Positions 7,533 through 16,567 of a DNA stretch of 64,000 nucleotides are shown here, one piece after another (positions within the stretch are counted from its first letter, which is position 1; the number at the start of each line of letters is the position of its first letter). The DNA lies in NCBI RefSeq assembly GCF_030486595.1, contig NZ_JAUJZH010000035.1, forward strand, positions 1 through 64,000, read 5' to 3'. Position numbers and translations under genes: made by a program. The notes beneath the pieces were generated by a model, which was given only the letters and a program-made list of their open reading frames with translations, did not search any database and was not told the DNA's origin. Source of the DNA: Variovorax ginsengisoli (lineage in GTDB: Bacteria > Pseudomonadota > Gammaproteobacteria > Burkholderiales > Burkholderiaceae_C).

Positions 7533-8843
7533 TTAGCTGCGCAGTGATCTGAAACCAGCGCGAAGCTCTTCGGAAAAGATCTTCGGTTGCTCCCACGCCG
7601 CGAAGTGGCCGCCCTTTTCAACCCGGTTGTAGTGAACGAGCGTCGGATACGCACGCTCGGTCCAACTGCGCGGAGCAGGGTAAAGCTCGTCGGGGAACAC
7701 GCTGACCGCCACCGGCACCTTGACGCCCTTCGGCGAGAAGAAGGGCAGCTTGTTTTCTCCGTACAGCCTTGCGGCGGATACGCCGGTGTTCGTCAGCCAG
7801 AAGAGCGTGATGTTGTCGAGCACATCGTCCCGTGTGAGTCCCTCGGGATTGCCGTCGAAACTGCGGGCGATCAGTTCGAGGCTCTTCGCATCGTGGTCGA
7901 TCATGAAGCTGGCGAGGAAGACCGGCGAGTCGGCCAGCCCGGTCAGCGTCTGCGGACGCGTCCCCATGAGGAAGGCATAGTAGACCTTCTTGTAGAAGGC
8001 CGACAGCTCGTCGAAAGCCTTCTTCTCGTCCGCCGAGAGTCCGGCGGGAGCCGCTGCGCCACCAAAAGCCGCTGCATCGACCTCGGGCGGAACCGTGCAT
8101 GCCATGTTGGTATGGATGCCCACCAGGCCCGCAGGCGCCTGCACGCCCATCTGGTCGACCACGATCGCGCCCCAGTCGCCGCCTTGGGCCCCGTACCGCT
8201 TGTAGCCGAGGCGCTTCATCAGCACGTCCCATGCACGCGCAATGCGTTCCGGGCCCCAGCCAGTCTGGCTGGGCTTGCCGGAGAATCCATAGCCTGGCAT
8301 GGACGGGATCACGAGGTCGAAGGCGTCCGCCGCACTACCGCCATGTGCCGTCGGATTCGTCAACGGTTCGATGATCTTGAGCTGCTCCACGACCGAGCCG
8401 GGCCAGCCATGAGAGACCAGCAGCGGCAGCGCATTCGGGTGTTTCGAGCGAATGTGCATGAAGTGGATGTCGAGACCATCGATCTCCGTGATGAACTGCG
8501 GGTAGGCATTCAACTTCGATTCGACCTTTCGCCAGTCGTACCCGGTGGCCCAGTAGCTGGCGAGCTTGCGGATCGTGGCGTCCGGCACGCCTTGCGAGAA
8601 GTCGGAGACCGGCTCTCGTTCCGGGAAGCGTGTCGCCTTGATTCGCCGGCGCAGTTCGGCAAGGTCCGACTCCGGGAAGTTGACGTGGAAGGGCCGGATG
8701 GCAACGCCGTCCGTGCCGAGTTCGGTGACTTGGTTCATGGCTTGAGACCTTTCTGAAAGACTGAAGAGACCTAGCGTGCTTGCAGCGGTTGCCGCTGCAG
8801 CCCCGCAAAAGAGACGACGACCGAGATCGGGTTCCTGATGCAT
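7533..8843 (-). CDS. Exported epoxide hydrolase with Tat-like signal
   Basis: A 436-aa relative of the neighbouring hydrolase, with an EHN region, HGWP, nucleophile Asp in GGDWG and His in GGHFAAWE. It carries about 35 extra N-terminal residues: a GRRLF twin-arginine-like stretch, an alanine-rich hydrophobic core and a cleavage-like SQA, so the product is probably exported. The ATG at 8843 follows AAGGAG by 5 nt, which settles the start. It is expressed from one of the three conserved cassettes (8891-9068). A cytosolic/periplasmic pair of epoxide hydrolases would cover both compartments. Confidence 0.87.
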   Translation of the reverse strand: MHQEPDLGRRLFCGAAAATAASTLGLFSLSERSQAMNQVTELGTDGVAIRPFHVNFPESDLAELRRRIKATRFPEREPVSDFSQGVPDATIRKLASYWATGYDWRKVESKLNAYPQFITEIDGLDIHFMHIRSKHPNALPLLVSHGWPGSVVEQLKIIEPLTNPTAHGGSAADAFDLVIPSMPGYGFSGKPSQTGWGPERIARAWDVLMKRLGYKRYGAQGGDWGAIVVDQMGVQAPAGLVGIHTNMACTVPPEVDAAAFGGAAAPAGLSADEKKAFDELSAFYKKVYYAFLMGTRPQTLTGLADSPVFLASFMIDHDAKSLELIARSFDGNPEGLTRDDVLDNITLFWLTNTGVSAARLYGENKLPFFSPKGVKVPVAVSVFPDELYPAPRSWTERAYPTLVHYNRVEKGGHFAAWEQPKIFSEELRAGFRSLRS

Positions 8844-8890
8844 GCAAACTCCTTGGCAACCGGTGGCTGCAATCGGGTGTGACTGCAAAC

Positions 8891-9068
8891 GTTCACAACC
8901 CGGGAGTGAGAATGCAGGGCATTGCCATTGGCTTGTATTGCGCGGTGGTCGCATGGTTCCGGCCTTGGGTATCGGCGGGCACGACTCCCGTACGTGAATC
9001 TCCGGAAGTCTCCAACCAGCGAAGCGATTGCATGCGTACATGGTTGGGTACTCCGAACCTTGGTTCAG
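8891..9068 (-). promoter_or_regulatory. Conserved promoter cassette, copy A
   Basis: First of three homologous ~180-bp intergenic cassettes. The gene-proximal ~66 bp are nearly identical to copies B (9585-9761) and C (17695-17871), including, on the plus strand, TTCACAACCCGGGAG and TTGGCTTGTATTGCGC. The far end is the near-perfect palindrome CCGAACCTTGGTTCAG at 9053-9068. It ends 47 nt before the ATG of the exported epoxide hydrolase. Copies A and B also share the leader down to the ribosome binding site. It is probably an operator plus core promoter. Confidence 0.7.
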
Positions 9069-9077
9069 GGCACGCCT

Positions 9078-9536
9078 TCAATTGAGCAATGGCAGTGCGT
9101 CGCGAGTGGAAGTCCACCCGTTGATGAGTGCCGTGAGGAGTCGAGCGGCGAAGGTCAGCGCGCGCGGATTCGACAACAGGCGCTCTACTTGCGAACTGCG
9201 GGCGACTCCGACGGCGCACCAGGAGCAGAAGTGCTCGCAGTTGTTGCGCAGTACGTCGTATGCGCCTTCGCCCAGGCGAGAGCAGGCACGCGCCACGACT
9301 TCGAAGTCGGCGAACACGGCTTGAGCCTCATCGCGCACATGAACCGAGCGGCCGCCGGCGAACTCCGCGAGACTGACCTTCGCGATCCGGCCGCGGCGCA
9401 GCGACGTGGACAGCCCCTGATAGTGGACAACCTGGCCTGCTCCGACGTAGATGCCATGGTGCGTGTACCAGCGGCGAGGCGTCACGATGTGCGCGCCGAG
9501 CGGAAAGTCCACGTCTGGCCAAGCGGTCGTTTGCAT
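9078..9536 (-). CDS. LRAT/NC-domain (NlpC/P60-like) protein
   Basis: A protein of about 152 aa with the LRAT/NC-domain signature: GAHIVTPRRWYTHHGIYVGAG holding the catalytic histidine region, GQVVHYQG, and NNCEHFCSWCAVG with the catalytic cysteine. Family members are papain-like acyltransferases or hydrolases acting on lipids or acyl substrates; this one has no visible signal peptide. An AGGAG element lies 6 nt before the ATG at 9536; the preceding ATG at 9539 is the alternative. The gene sits between cassette A and cassette B and is transcribed from B. Its role in the stress island is unknown. Confidence 0.75.
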   Translation of the reverse strand: MQTTAWPDVDFPLGAHIVTPRRWYTHHGIYVGAGQVVHYQGLSTSLRRGRIAKVSLAEFAGGRSVHVRDEAQAVFADFEVVARACSRLGEGAYDVLRNNCEHFCSWCAVGVARSSQVERLLSNPRALTFAARLLTALINGWTSTRDALPLLN

Positions 9537-9584
9537 CATGAACTCCTCGGCAACCCGTGGCTGCATTCGGGTGTGACTGCAAAT

Positions 9585-9761
9585 GTTCACAACCCGGGAG
9601 TCAGGATGCCGAGGACTGCGGTTGGCTTGTATTGCGCCGTGGTCGAGCGCTTCGACCTGCTGGCATCGACGCACGCGATGTCTGCACGCGAATCGTGGCG
9701 CCTTTCAACCAGCGTGCAATGCGCCCGCGAAGATGGTTGGGCGAGCTGAACCTTGGTTCAG
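9585..9761 (-). promoter_or_regulatory. Conserved promoter cassette, copy B
   Basis: Second copy of the cassette, same length and block order as A and C. The perfect palindrome CTGAACC-TT-GGTTCAG occupies 9746-9761 and overlaps the stop codon of the multikinase gene. The conserved proximal block ends 48 nt before the ATG at 9536 of the LRAT/NC-domain gene. It therefore promotes that gene independently of the multikinase operon. Confidence 0.7.
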
Positions 9762-12700
9762 GGAAGCACTGGCAGCGTGAACCTGAAGGTTGCGCCGCGC
9801 GTCTGATCGGCGCCTGCCCAGAGCCGGCCACCGTGGGCATCGATGATGGAGCGGCAGATCGGAAGGCCGATCCCCAGTCCGCTGGCCTTGGTGGTGTAGA
9901 ACGAGTCGAAAACCCGGTCGAGATCGGCCGGCGCGATGCCGGGGCCCGAGTCGCCGACCGTGACGAGTTGTTGGCCTTCCGACGGGGTCGATTCGGTGCA
10001 GATGACGAGCTTCCGCTCACTCGCGTCGACGCCGCCCATCGCGTCGATCGCGTTGAGGATGAGGTTCAGCATCACCTGCTGCAGCTGCACCCGATCGCCG
10101 CGGATCTGCGGCAGCCCCTCCGCGAGATGCGTCTCGACCACGACCTGATTCTTCGACAGCTCTCCCCGCACGAGTGCGATGACGTTGCCGATGGCGTCGT
10201 TCAAGTCCACGCTTTCCCTCCGGGGAGGCGCCTTCCTGACTTGATCGCGGATTCGCCCGACGATGCTGCCGGCCCGGTAGGTGTCGCTCACCACGCACTC
10301 CAGAGCCTCGGTGACTTCCGCCAGCTCCGGGGGATCCCTGGCGAGAAAGCGCAATGCCGCGTGAGCGTTGTTGCGTGCCGCGCCGATCGGCTGATTGACT
10401 TCATGCGCGATGGATGCGGCAAGTTGCCCCATGGTGGCCAAGCGGTTCGCGTGTGCCAATTCCGTCTGCACCTCGCGCATGGCGTCCGCGGCGCGCTTTC
10501 GCTCCGTCAGGTCGAGTACGAATGCGACGCCCTGGTACGCGTCCTCTTCGAATGTTGCGGCGCCAATCAGGACCGGGACGCGTCTGCCATCCTTCCGGAA
10601 AAATTCCTTTTCATAGGGCTGCACCCGACCCGTCGCCTTCAGCTCCGGGACCAGGGTCTGATCTTCACGCTCGCGCCACTCTGGCGGCGTCAGGTCCGTC
10701 CAACGGATCCGCCCCGACGAGAGATCTTCCTCGTCGTATCCCAGCATGAGAAGAAAAGCCCTGTTCGCCTGCAGGATCCTGCCTTTGAGGTCCCAGAAGA
10801 AGATCCCGATGATGTTGGCGTCCACCAGGCGTCGAATCCTGGCCTCTCGTTCGGCAAGGTCGCGGTACAAGCGCGCGTTCTCCATCGAGATGGCGGCCTC
10901 CGACGCCAGCAGCTTGAGGACCGCCATTCGAGCGGGGGTAAAGGCGCCGATCGTCAGGTTGTTCTCCAGGTAGAGCATGCCAAGCATCCTGGTCTGCTTG
11001 AGTATCGGCAGGCAGAGCAAAGACCGCGCGCGGTGCTCCCGGATGTAGTCGTCGGCCGAGAACGGGTTGTCGCCCGAGGCGTCGTGCAGCAGTACGCTCT
11101 CTTTGGTACGCAGTGTGTAGCGGAAGACCGAGCCCGGCAGATCTGCTGCGGTGATGTTCGTCCGTCGGATTTCGACCTGCGCCCTGTCGCTGCGGATCGT
11201 CGCTTCCGCTTCGATCTGAAATTCGTCCCCTCGCGCAAGGATCAGCACACCCCGTTCGGCGCCGGCATGCTCGATGGCAGTGCGCACCAAGGTGTCGATC
11301 AGCTTCTCCAGGACGATCTCGCCCGACAGCGCCTCGGAGACCTTCATCACAGTTGCGAGGTCGAGGTGTTCGACCATGGTCTGAATCGAGGCGCCGGGCT
11401 CCGGGATCGCCTTGCCCGCCAGCAACCGGGGATGCAACTGCTCGAGCTGTCGGGCCTTGCCGTCAGCGCCCCAGCGGAGGTAGCAGTCATGGGCATCCCT
11501 CAGGTAGGTCATCGCAATCTTCTCGAAGCCGCGCGCCGCGTAGAAGCACCCGGCACGCTCATTGGCAATCGCTTCGTTGTTGACGAAGCCGTGGGTGTGC
11601 GCCGAACGAATGGATCGCTCGAAGAGGTCCTGGGCGTCGAGCACGCGGCCGCCGATCCTGGCGATCTCCGCCTCAACGAGCGCTGCTCGACTCTCGAAGG
11701 TGACAGGGTTGTGCTCGGACCACACTTCGATCTGCTTGTGGTGACCTGCCAAGGCGTCGAGGTGCAGCTGTTTCTGGCCGGGCGCGGCGGACTCGCAAGC
11801 CGCAGCGCGAGCCAGCGCGGCATAGAAATGAAAGTCGGCGGCTTCGAAGTTGGCCGCCGCGCGCCAGAGCAGCCGTTGCGCATTCAGCGCCGCATCAATT
11901 GCGGCGGAATGGTCGCCCGCAAGACATCGCGCCTGCAACTTGCGAACCCAGTAGTAAAACTCGGGAAGCCCCAGATTCGGCTCGCTGGCCAAGCGGTGCT
12001 CGGCATCACGCTCGCTATACCCCTCGTGATCCAGCAGGCCGAAGCGCGCGTTCAAGCCGCGCAGCGTCCGTGCCAGCCCGAGCTGCGCGCTGCAAGTCGC
12101 ATGGACAAGACCCATCTGGGCCTTGCTCGAGAACGCCAGACCGTCCTCGGCTTCTTTCTGGATTTCGGCGAGATGGTCTCCCACCGCCAGCCCGATCGTG
12201 ATCGATCGTTCCAGGCTGTACCCCGCAAACGCGATCTCGCCGTTTCGGTACGCGACATCGAACGCTCGGCGCACCAGCTCGAGCCCACTCGCTGGATGCT
12301 TCGTCCACGGGATGACCAGTGACCCCACGCACAGATAGGTCCGTGCCTGATAGCGGATCAGGCCACGTTTCTCGACCAGGTCATATCCCAGCTGGCCGAA
12401 GCGGAATCCATCCTGGTAGTTGTCGAAGCGAGGCCCTGAAAAGAACGCCATCCAGACGTAGCCGAAGCACGACGCGTCGCAATTTCCGTGTTCGAGGCTG
12501 AGACCGACGAGGCGGCAGACGACGAGCGACGCCAGGTGCTCGTCGAAGTAGAAGGACGGCAGGGCAGCTTCCAGAAAGACGTCGAAGGTGTCCAGCACCT
12601 CGGAGTCCGTGATCAGAGGGAGGTCCAGAAGATCCTCGATCTGGCGACTGCCAAGCAGCGCCCGCGTCCGCTCGTACTCGCGCATCGCATCTTCGCGCGT

Positions 12701-15265
12701 TGGATGAATCGACCAGACGGTGCCGTCGCGGCGGAGCCAGTCAAGGAATACCGCGAGCCCTTGGTCGCTCTTGTCCCAGGTGGTGTAGAGCGCGATCCTC
12801 AAACGCGTGGCCGCGATGTGGTCGTGGCGGCAGCTTGCGCGTTGGGCCAGGTGCGCGAGTCGCGTCTCGGCGGCAGGCAGGTCCCCAGTCAACAGCTCAC
12901 ATTCCGCGACCAGATACTCGATGGAGAACATGAGTTCGTAGTTGCGTTCCCACGTCTTCCTGCTCAGCAAGCCGAGGCCGGCATGGAGATACTTGAGAGC
13001 CGACTCGAACGCCGTCGAGAGCCTGGCGCGTCGGCCTGCGATCAGGTTCAGGTTGGCGACGCGCTCACGCTCCGCGAGCGAATTGATGAGGTGGGCGCCG
13101 CGGTTCAGCTGGTTGACAATTTCGAAGATGGCCTCTTCCCGCTTCTCGGGGGGCGTATGTTCGGCCAGAAGCGTGCCAAGGCGCAGGTGCGTCGCGGCAC
13201 GCAGTTCCTGGGGAACGAGCAGGTAGGCCGCCTCTTGCACACGGTCATGCAGAAAGCGGTAGCCGTCGTTCGACCGGAATATCAATCCGGCCCGCGCCGC
13301 CTCCCACAAATGATCGTGCAGTTCCTCGATGGTCTCCTGGCAAGCCATTCGCAGCACGTCGAACCCGGCGCTGCTTCCCAGGCAGGCAAACTGATGCAGG
13401 GTCTTCCGAGTTGCCGACGGCAGGCGGTTCAGCTTCCCGAGCATCAGCGCCACGACATTGTCGGTGTAGCCCTTCGCACGGATGAGACCCAGATCCCACG
13501 ACCATCGACCTTCTTCGTAGTCGAAGGCCAGCAGACCCTCGTCTGCCAAGCCGGATATGAACTGGATCGCAAAAAATGGATTGCCACTCGTCTTCCCGTG
13601 GATCAATTGCGCCAAGGGGGCGACCCGCTCAGGTCCACAGCGAAAAGAATCCGAAAGCAGGTGGGCCAAATGGTCGCGGTCCAGCGGGGCGAGCACGATT
13701 TCCTGCAACGCAGTACCGGCCTGGCGGATGGCGTCCAGCTTGCGCACCAGAGGGTGGGTGGCGCTGACCTCGTTGTCTCGATAGGCGCCGATCAGCAGAA
13801 GATTCTTGACATCAGGGGACGTCAGCAGGTTCTCGATCAGATCGAGAGTGGCCGAGTCCAGCCATTGCAGATCGTCAAGGAAAAGTGCGAGCGGATGCTC
13901 GGGCCGTGCGAATACCCCGATGAAGCGCCGCAAGACCAGCTGAAAGCGCCCTTGCGCATCCTGCGCGGCAAGTTCGGGCACAGGCGGCTGGTCCCCGATG
14001 ATGTGCTTGAGTTCCGGGACCAGCTCGACCATGAGGAGTCCGTGGGGATCGAGCGCCTCGTGAAGCGCCTCCCGCCATCTGCCCAGCTCTTCTTCGTCCT
14101 TTGCCAGAAGCGGCCGGATCAGCCCCTGAAAGGCCTGCGCGAGCGTGGCGTACGGGATGTCGCGCTTGTACTGGTCGAACTTGCCCGTCGCAAACAGGCC
14201 TCGCGGCGGGACGAGCGGCTTTTGCAGCTCATTGACGACCGCGGATTTGCCGATGCCCGAGTACCCGGAGACGAGCACCAGTTCGGGCCCGCCGCCGGCG
14301 ATGGTGCGATCGAAGGCCGCGAGCAGGGAGGCGACCTCCGATTCGCGCCCGTATAGTTTCTCGGGGATCATGAGGCGATCTGGCGCGTCGCGACCTCCCG
14401 GCGCGAAATCATGAATGCGGCCGTGCGTGTTCCATTCCGCGAGGCAGCGGCGGAGGTCGCTCTCGACGCCTGCCGCTGACTGATAGCGCTGCTCGACGGT
14501 CTTGGCCAGCAGCTTCATGACGATGCCGGAGACCGCGACCGGAATGCTCGTCAATCGCTCGCTGGGGTTGATCGGCTGCCGCGCGATGTGGGAATGCACC
14601 CACTCCATCGGGTCGGTTGCCGTGAACGGAAGACGGCCGGTCAGCATCTCATAGAAGGTGACTCCGAGCGAGTACAGATCGCTCCGGGAATCGATGGAGC
14701 GATTCACCCGACCGGTCTGCTCGGGCGCCATGTAGGCGAGCGTTCCCGCGATGAACTCGGGAGGTTCGGGTGCCTGCCTTTCGCGCGGCAGGCGCGATGC
14801 AATGCCGAAGCCGGTGAGCCAGACGCGCTCGGTCGTTGAATCCACGATCACATTGGCAGGCTTGAGGTCCTTGTGAATGAGGCCACGCCCATGAAGCCGG
14901 CCCAGTGCGGCCGACATCGCCGTCGCAATTCGCAGGAACAGGCCGGTTTCCATGGCGTGGTGCATCAGGCGATCCAGAGGCGCACCACCTGCAAAGTCGA
15001 CCACCAGCATCGTCTGTCCGGCTTCACGCACCAGTTCTACCGGGCGCAATGCCCATGCCGCGTCGAGATGATCCTTGAGTTCGTACTCGTGTACGAGACG
15101 AAGGATCTGTCCTTGATTCGAATGCCCGATGCCGGAAACCACAGGCATGAAGGCGTGTCGGTCGCAGTCGGAGCCATCGCTGATCAGTCTGCAGAAGGCA
15201 CGCTCGGCGTCTTCCCACAGCACTTCTGAACAGACATCGCCGGAATCGCGGCCGAGCGCATTCAT
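9758..15265 (-). CDS. Multi-domain Ser/Thr kinase-like / ATPase / histidine kinase
   Basis: A 1,835-aa cytosolic signalling protein. In order: a Ser/Thr kinase-like domain (about 25-290) with HKDLKPAN near 135, TGFGIAS near 150 and GTLAYMAPEQ; an AAA/STAND-type ATPase with Walker A GYSGIGKS near 333 and Walker B LALFLDDLQWLD near 465; a long helical TPR-like region (about 700-1280); a GAF domain near 1310-1460; a PAS domain near 1470-1590; HisKA with SIAHEVNQP near 1622; and HATPase_c with NAIDAM, GDSGPGI and GLGIGLPI near 1742-1800. The kinase lobe has GFG in place of DFG and no obvious VAIK lysine, so phosphotransfer by that domain is doubtful. The ATG overlaps the stop of the receiver gene (ATGA), implying translational coupling. 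Confidence 0.92.
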   Translation of the reverse strand: MNALGRDSGDVCSEVLWEDAERAFCRLISDGSDCDRHAFMPVVSGIGHSNQGQILRLVHEYELKDHLDAAWALRPVELVREAGQTMLVVDFAGGAPLDRLMHHAMETGLFLRIATAMSAALGRLHGRGLIHKDLKPANVIVDSTTERVWLTGFGIASRLPRERQAPEPPEFIAGTLAYMAPEQTGRVNRSIDSRSDLYSLGVTFYEMLTGRLPFTATDPMEWVHSHIARQPINPSERLTSIPVAVSGIVMKLLAKTVEQRYQSAAGVESDLRRCLAEWNTHGRIHDFAPGGRDAPDRLMIPEKLYGRESEVASLLAAFDRTIAGGGPELVLVSGYSGIGKSAVVNELQKPLVPPRGLFATGKFDQYKRDIPYATLAQAFQGLIRPLLAKDEEELGRWREALHEALDPHGLLMVELVPELKHIIGDQPPVPELAAQDAQGRFQLVLRRFIGVFARPEHPLALFLDDLQWLDSATLDLIENLLTSPDVKNLLLIGAYRDNEVSATHPLVRKLDAIRQAGTALQEIVLAPLDRDHLAHLLSDSFRCGPERVAPLAQLIHGKTSGNPFFAIQFISGLADEGLLAFDYEEGRWSWDLGLIRAKGYTDNVVALMLGKLNRLPSATRKTLHQFACLGSSAGFDVLRMACQETIEELHDHLWEAARAGLIFRSNDGYRFLHDRVQEAAYLLVPQELRAATHLRLGTLLAEHTPPEKREEAIFEIVNQLNRGAHLINSLAERERVANLNLIAGRRARLSTAFESALKYLHAGLGLLSRKTWERNYELMFSIEYLVAECELLTGDLPAAETRLAHLAQRASCRHDHIAATRLRIALYTTWDKSDQGLAVFLDWLRRDGTVWSIHPTREDAMREYERTRALLGSRQIEDLLDLPLITDSEVLDTFDVFLEAALPSFYFDEHLASLVVCRLVGLSLEHGNCDASCFGYVWMAFFSGPRFDNYQDGFRFGQLGYDLVEKRGLIRYQARTYLCVGSLVIPWTKHPASGLELVRRAFDVAYRNGEIAFAGYSLERSITIGLAVGDHLAEIQKEAEDGLAFSSKAQMGLVHATCSAQLGLARTLRGLNARFGLLDHEGYSERDAEHRLASEPNLGLPEFYYWVRKLQARCLAGDHSAAIDAALNAQRLLWRAAANFEAADFHFYAALARAAACESAAPGQKQLHLDALAGHHKQIEVWSEHNPVTFESRAALVEAEIARIGGRVLDAQDLFERSIRSAHTHGFVNNEAIANERAGCFYAARGFEKIAMTYLRDAHDCYLRWGADGKARQLEQLHPRLLAGKAIPEPGASIQTMVEHLDLATVMKVSEALSGEIVLEKLIDTLVRTAIEHAGAERGVLILARGDEFQIEAEATIRSDRAQVEIRRTNITAADLPGSVFRYTLRTKESVLLHDASGDNPFSADDYIREHRARSLLCLPILKQTRMLGMLYLENNLTIGAFTPARMAVLKLLASEAAISMENARLYRDLAEREARIRRLVDANIIGIFFWDLKGRILQANRAFLLMLGYDEEDLSSGRIRWTDLTPPEWREREDQTLVPELKATGRVQPYEKEFFRKDGRRVPVLIGAATFEEDAYQGVAFVLDLTERKRAADAMREVQTELAHANRLATMGQLAASIAHEVNQPIGAARNNAHAALRFLARDPPELAEVTEALECVVSDTYRAGSIVGRIRDQVRKAPPRRESVDLNDAIGNVIALVRGELSKNQVVVETHLAEGLPQIRGDRVQLQQVMLNLILNAIDAMGGVDASERKLVICTESTPSEGQQLVTVGDSGPGIAPADLDRVFDSFYTTKASGLGIGLPICRSIIDAHGGRLWAGADQTRGATFRFTLPVLP

Positions 15266-15654
15266 GGTGCGACTCGCGGCTTGCAGCCGCCGGCGACGGC
15301 ATGGCGAAGACAATCCATCAAGAAGGCCTCGTCCAACGGCTTGTGCAGGTAGCAGGCCACGCCCAGGCTCGACATCCGTTGCCGGACGCCTTCTTCCGCG
15401 TGGGCCGTGATCAGGATCGTCGGGATCGCGCGCCCCATCGCGATCAGGTACTCGCACAAATCGACACCCGTCATGTCCGGCATATGAACGTCTGTGACCA
15501 GGCAAGCGGTAGCTGGCAGGAGGGAAGACGCAAGGAACTCGCCAGCCGACGGAAACACCGCGACTGCATAGCCGTGCGATTTGAGCAGTCTTCGCAGCGA
15601 GTCGCGAAAGGCCTCGTCGTCATCGACGACGGAAACTAGGGACGGCTCAACCAA
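15262..15654 (-). CDS. Single-domain response regulator (receiver only)
   Basis: A 130-aa receiver domain: acidic pocket VVDDD near residue 11, phospho-acceptor Asp in VTDVHMPDMTG, and the conserved Lys in YLHKPL. There is no output domain, so it probably relays phosphate or feeds back on the multikinase. It starts with TTG preceded by GGAGG at 5 nt spacing. Its stop overlaps the start of the multikinase gene by four bases. A degenerate copy of the cassette palindrome lies about 95 bp upstream. Confidence 0.88.
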   Translation of the reverse strand: MVEPSLVSVVDDDEAFRDSLRRLLKSHGYAVAVFPSAGEFLASSLLPATACLVTDVHMPDMTGVDLCEYLIAMGRAIPTILITAHAEEGVRQRMSSLGVACYLHKPLDEAFLMDCLRHAVAGGCKPRVAP

Positions 15655-15749
15655 ATCTGCCTCCGGTGGGTTCGCAGTCGCGTCAACCTGACCGACGGGA
15701 GGCCGAGCACCGCGCCAGCAAAGAATACTGCCGAAGCGTGCCCGGATCT

Positions 15750-15765
15750 CTAAGCCTTGGTTTAG
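15750..15765. promoter_or_regulatory. Degenerate copy of the cassette palindrome
   Basis: CTAAGCC-TT-GGTTTAG matches the cassette palindrome CTGAACC-TT-GGTTCAG at 13 of 16 positions and keeps the central TT and GG/CC pairs. It lies between the FixJ-type regulator gene and the receiver-multikinase operon, so it may mediate feedback control. Confidence 0.45.
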
Positions 15766-15778
15766 GCAGCCGGCGGGA

Positions 15779-16441
15779 CTAGGGGCGCTCGGCCTTCTTC
15801 GGCAACAGGTTGAGCTTGTCCGCCATCCGGCAGAGTTCCGGAAGGGATGCGGCTTCGATCTTGTGCATCATGTTGCTTCGATGAACTTTCACCGTGGTCT
15901 CGGTGATGCCCAGGTCGCCTGCAATCTGCTTGTTCAGCCGGCCCTGCACGACCTGGATCAGGATGGCGCGCTCTCGAGGCGTCAGTTCTTCGAATCGGGC
16001 CTTGAGCGCGCCCAGCGACTGCTGGTTCTCGCGGCGTGCGCGGTCTCGACTGAGCCCCACGTTCACGGCGTCCAGCAGTTCCTGATCCCGGAATGGCTTG
16101 GTCAGAAACTCGATGGCGCCGGCCTTCATCGCCTGCACGGTCATCGGAATGTCTCCATGTCCGGTGATGAAGACGATGGGCAGCGTTTCCCCCGCGGCGG
16201 CAAGATCGCGTTGAAATTCCAGCCCGCTCCTTCCCGGCATCCTCACGTCGAGAACCAGGCAGGTAGGGCTGTCGGGCGGTTCGGAACTCACGAACTCGGC
16301 AATCGACGCGAACGCCCGGGCGTGCAGCCCCGCCGACCGCAACAGTCGTTCGAGCGAATCGCGAAATTCCGTGTCGTCGTCGATGACCACGACGCAGGCA
16401 TCCGGGTCCGGCACGGGTTTCGTCAGCGAATGAAGTTCCAC
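15779..16441 (-). CDS. FixJ/NarL-type response regulator
   Basis: A transcriptional regulator of about 220 aa. The receiver domain contains VVVIDDDTEFRDSLERLLRS, phospho-acceptor Asp in LVLDVRMPGRSG and Lys in FLTKPF. A LuxR-type helix-turn-helix follows (LTPRERAILIQVVQG, then GDLGITETTVKVHRSNMM). The frame is open to 16531, but a GTG at 16441 preceded by GGAG gives the usual FixJ length. It is the only DNA-binding protein of the stress signalling block and the natural candidate to bind the palindromes of cassettes A-C after phosphorylation by the multikinase. That link is inferred. Confidence 0.85.
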   Translation of the reverse strand: MELHSLTKPVPDPDACVVVIDDDTEFRDSLERLLRSAGLHARAFASIAEFVSSEPPDSPTCLVLDVRMPGRSGLEFQRDLAAAGETLPIVFITGHGDIPMTVQAMKAGAIEFLTKPFRDQELLDAVNVGLSRDRARRENQQSLGALKARFEELTPRERAILIQVVQGRLNKQIAGDLGITETTVKVHRSNMMHKIEAASLPELCRMADKLNLLPKKAERP

Positions 16442-16567
16442 CAGGAAGCGCTCCAGGCTTGCAGGTTGTACGGCCGGGGCTTGTTCGAGCCCGATCCTCC
16501 CACGCAATCCGCGTTGGCAGGCAATGACCACGGTGACGTCTCGGTCTTGGGACCGCCGCCGCTTTCG

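Noticed and set aside
8925..8945. Sigma-54 promoter in the conserved cassette (TTGGCTTGTATTGC)
   Set aside because: The GG and GC doublets are 8 nt apart, not 10, and the strand points away from the gene.
9557..12322. A 921-codon open frame on the plus strand opposite the multikinase
   Set aside because: It is antisense to clear GAF, PAS and kinase motifs and shows no domain. Long antisense frames are expected at this GC content. The same holds for 1517-2950 (+), 17863-20697 (+), 23350-25743 (-) and 27319-29085 (+).
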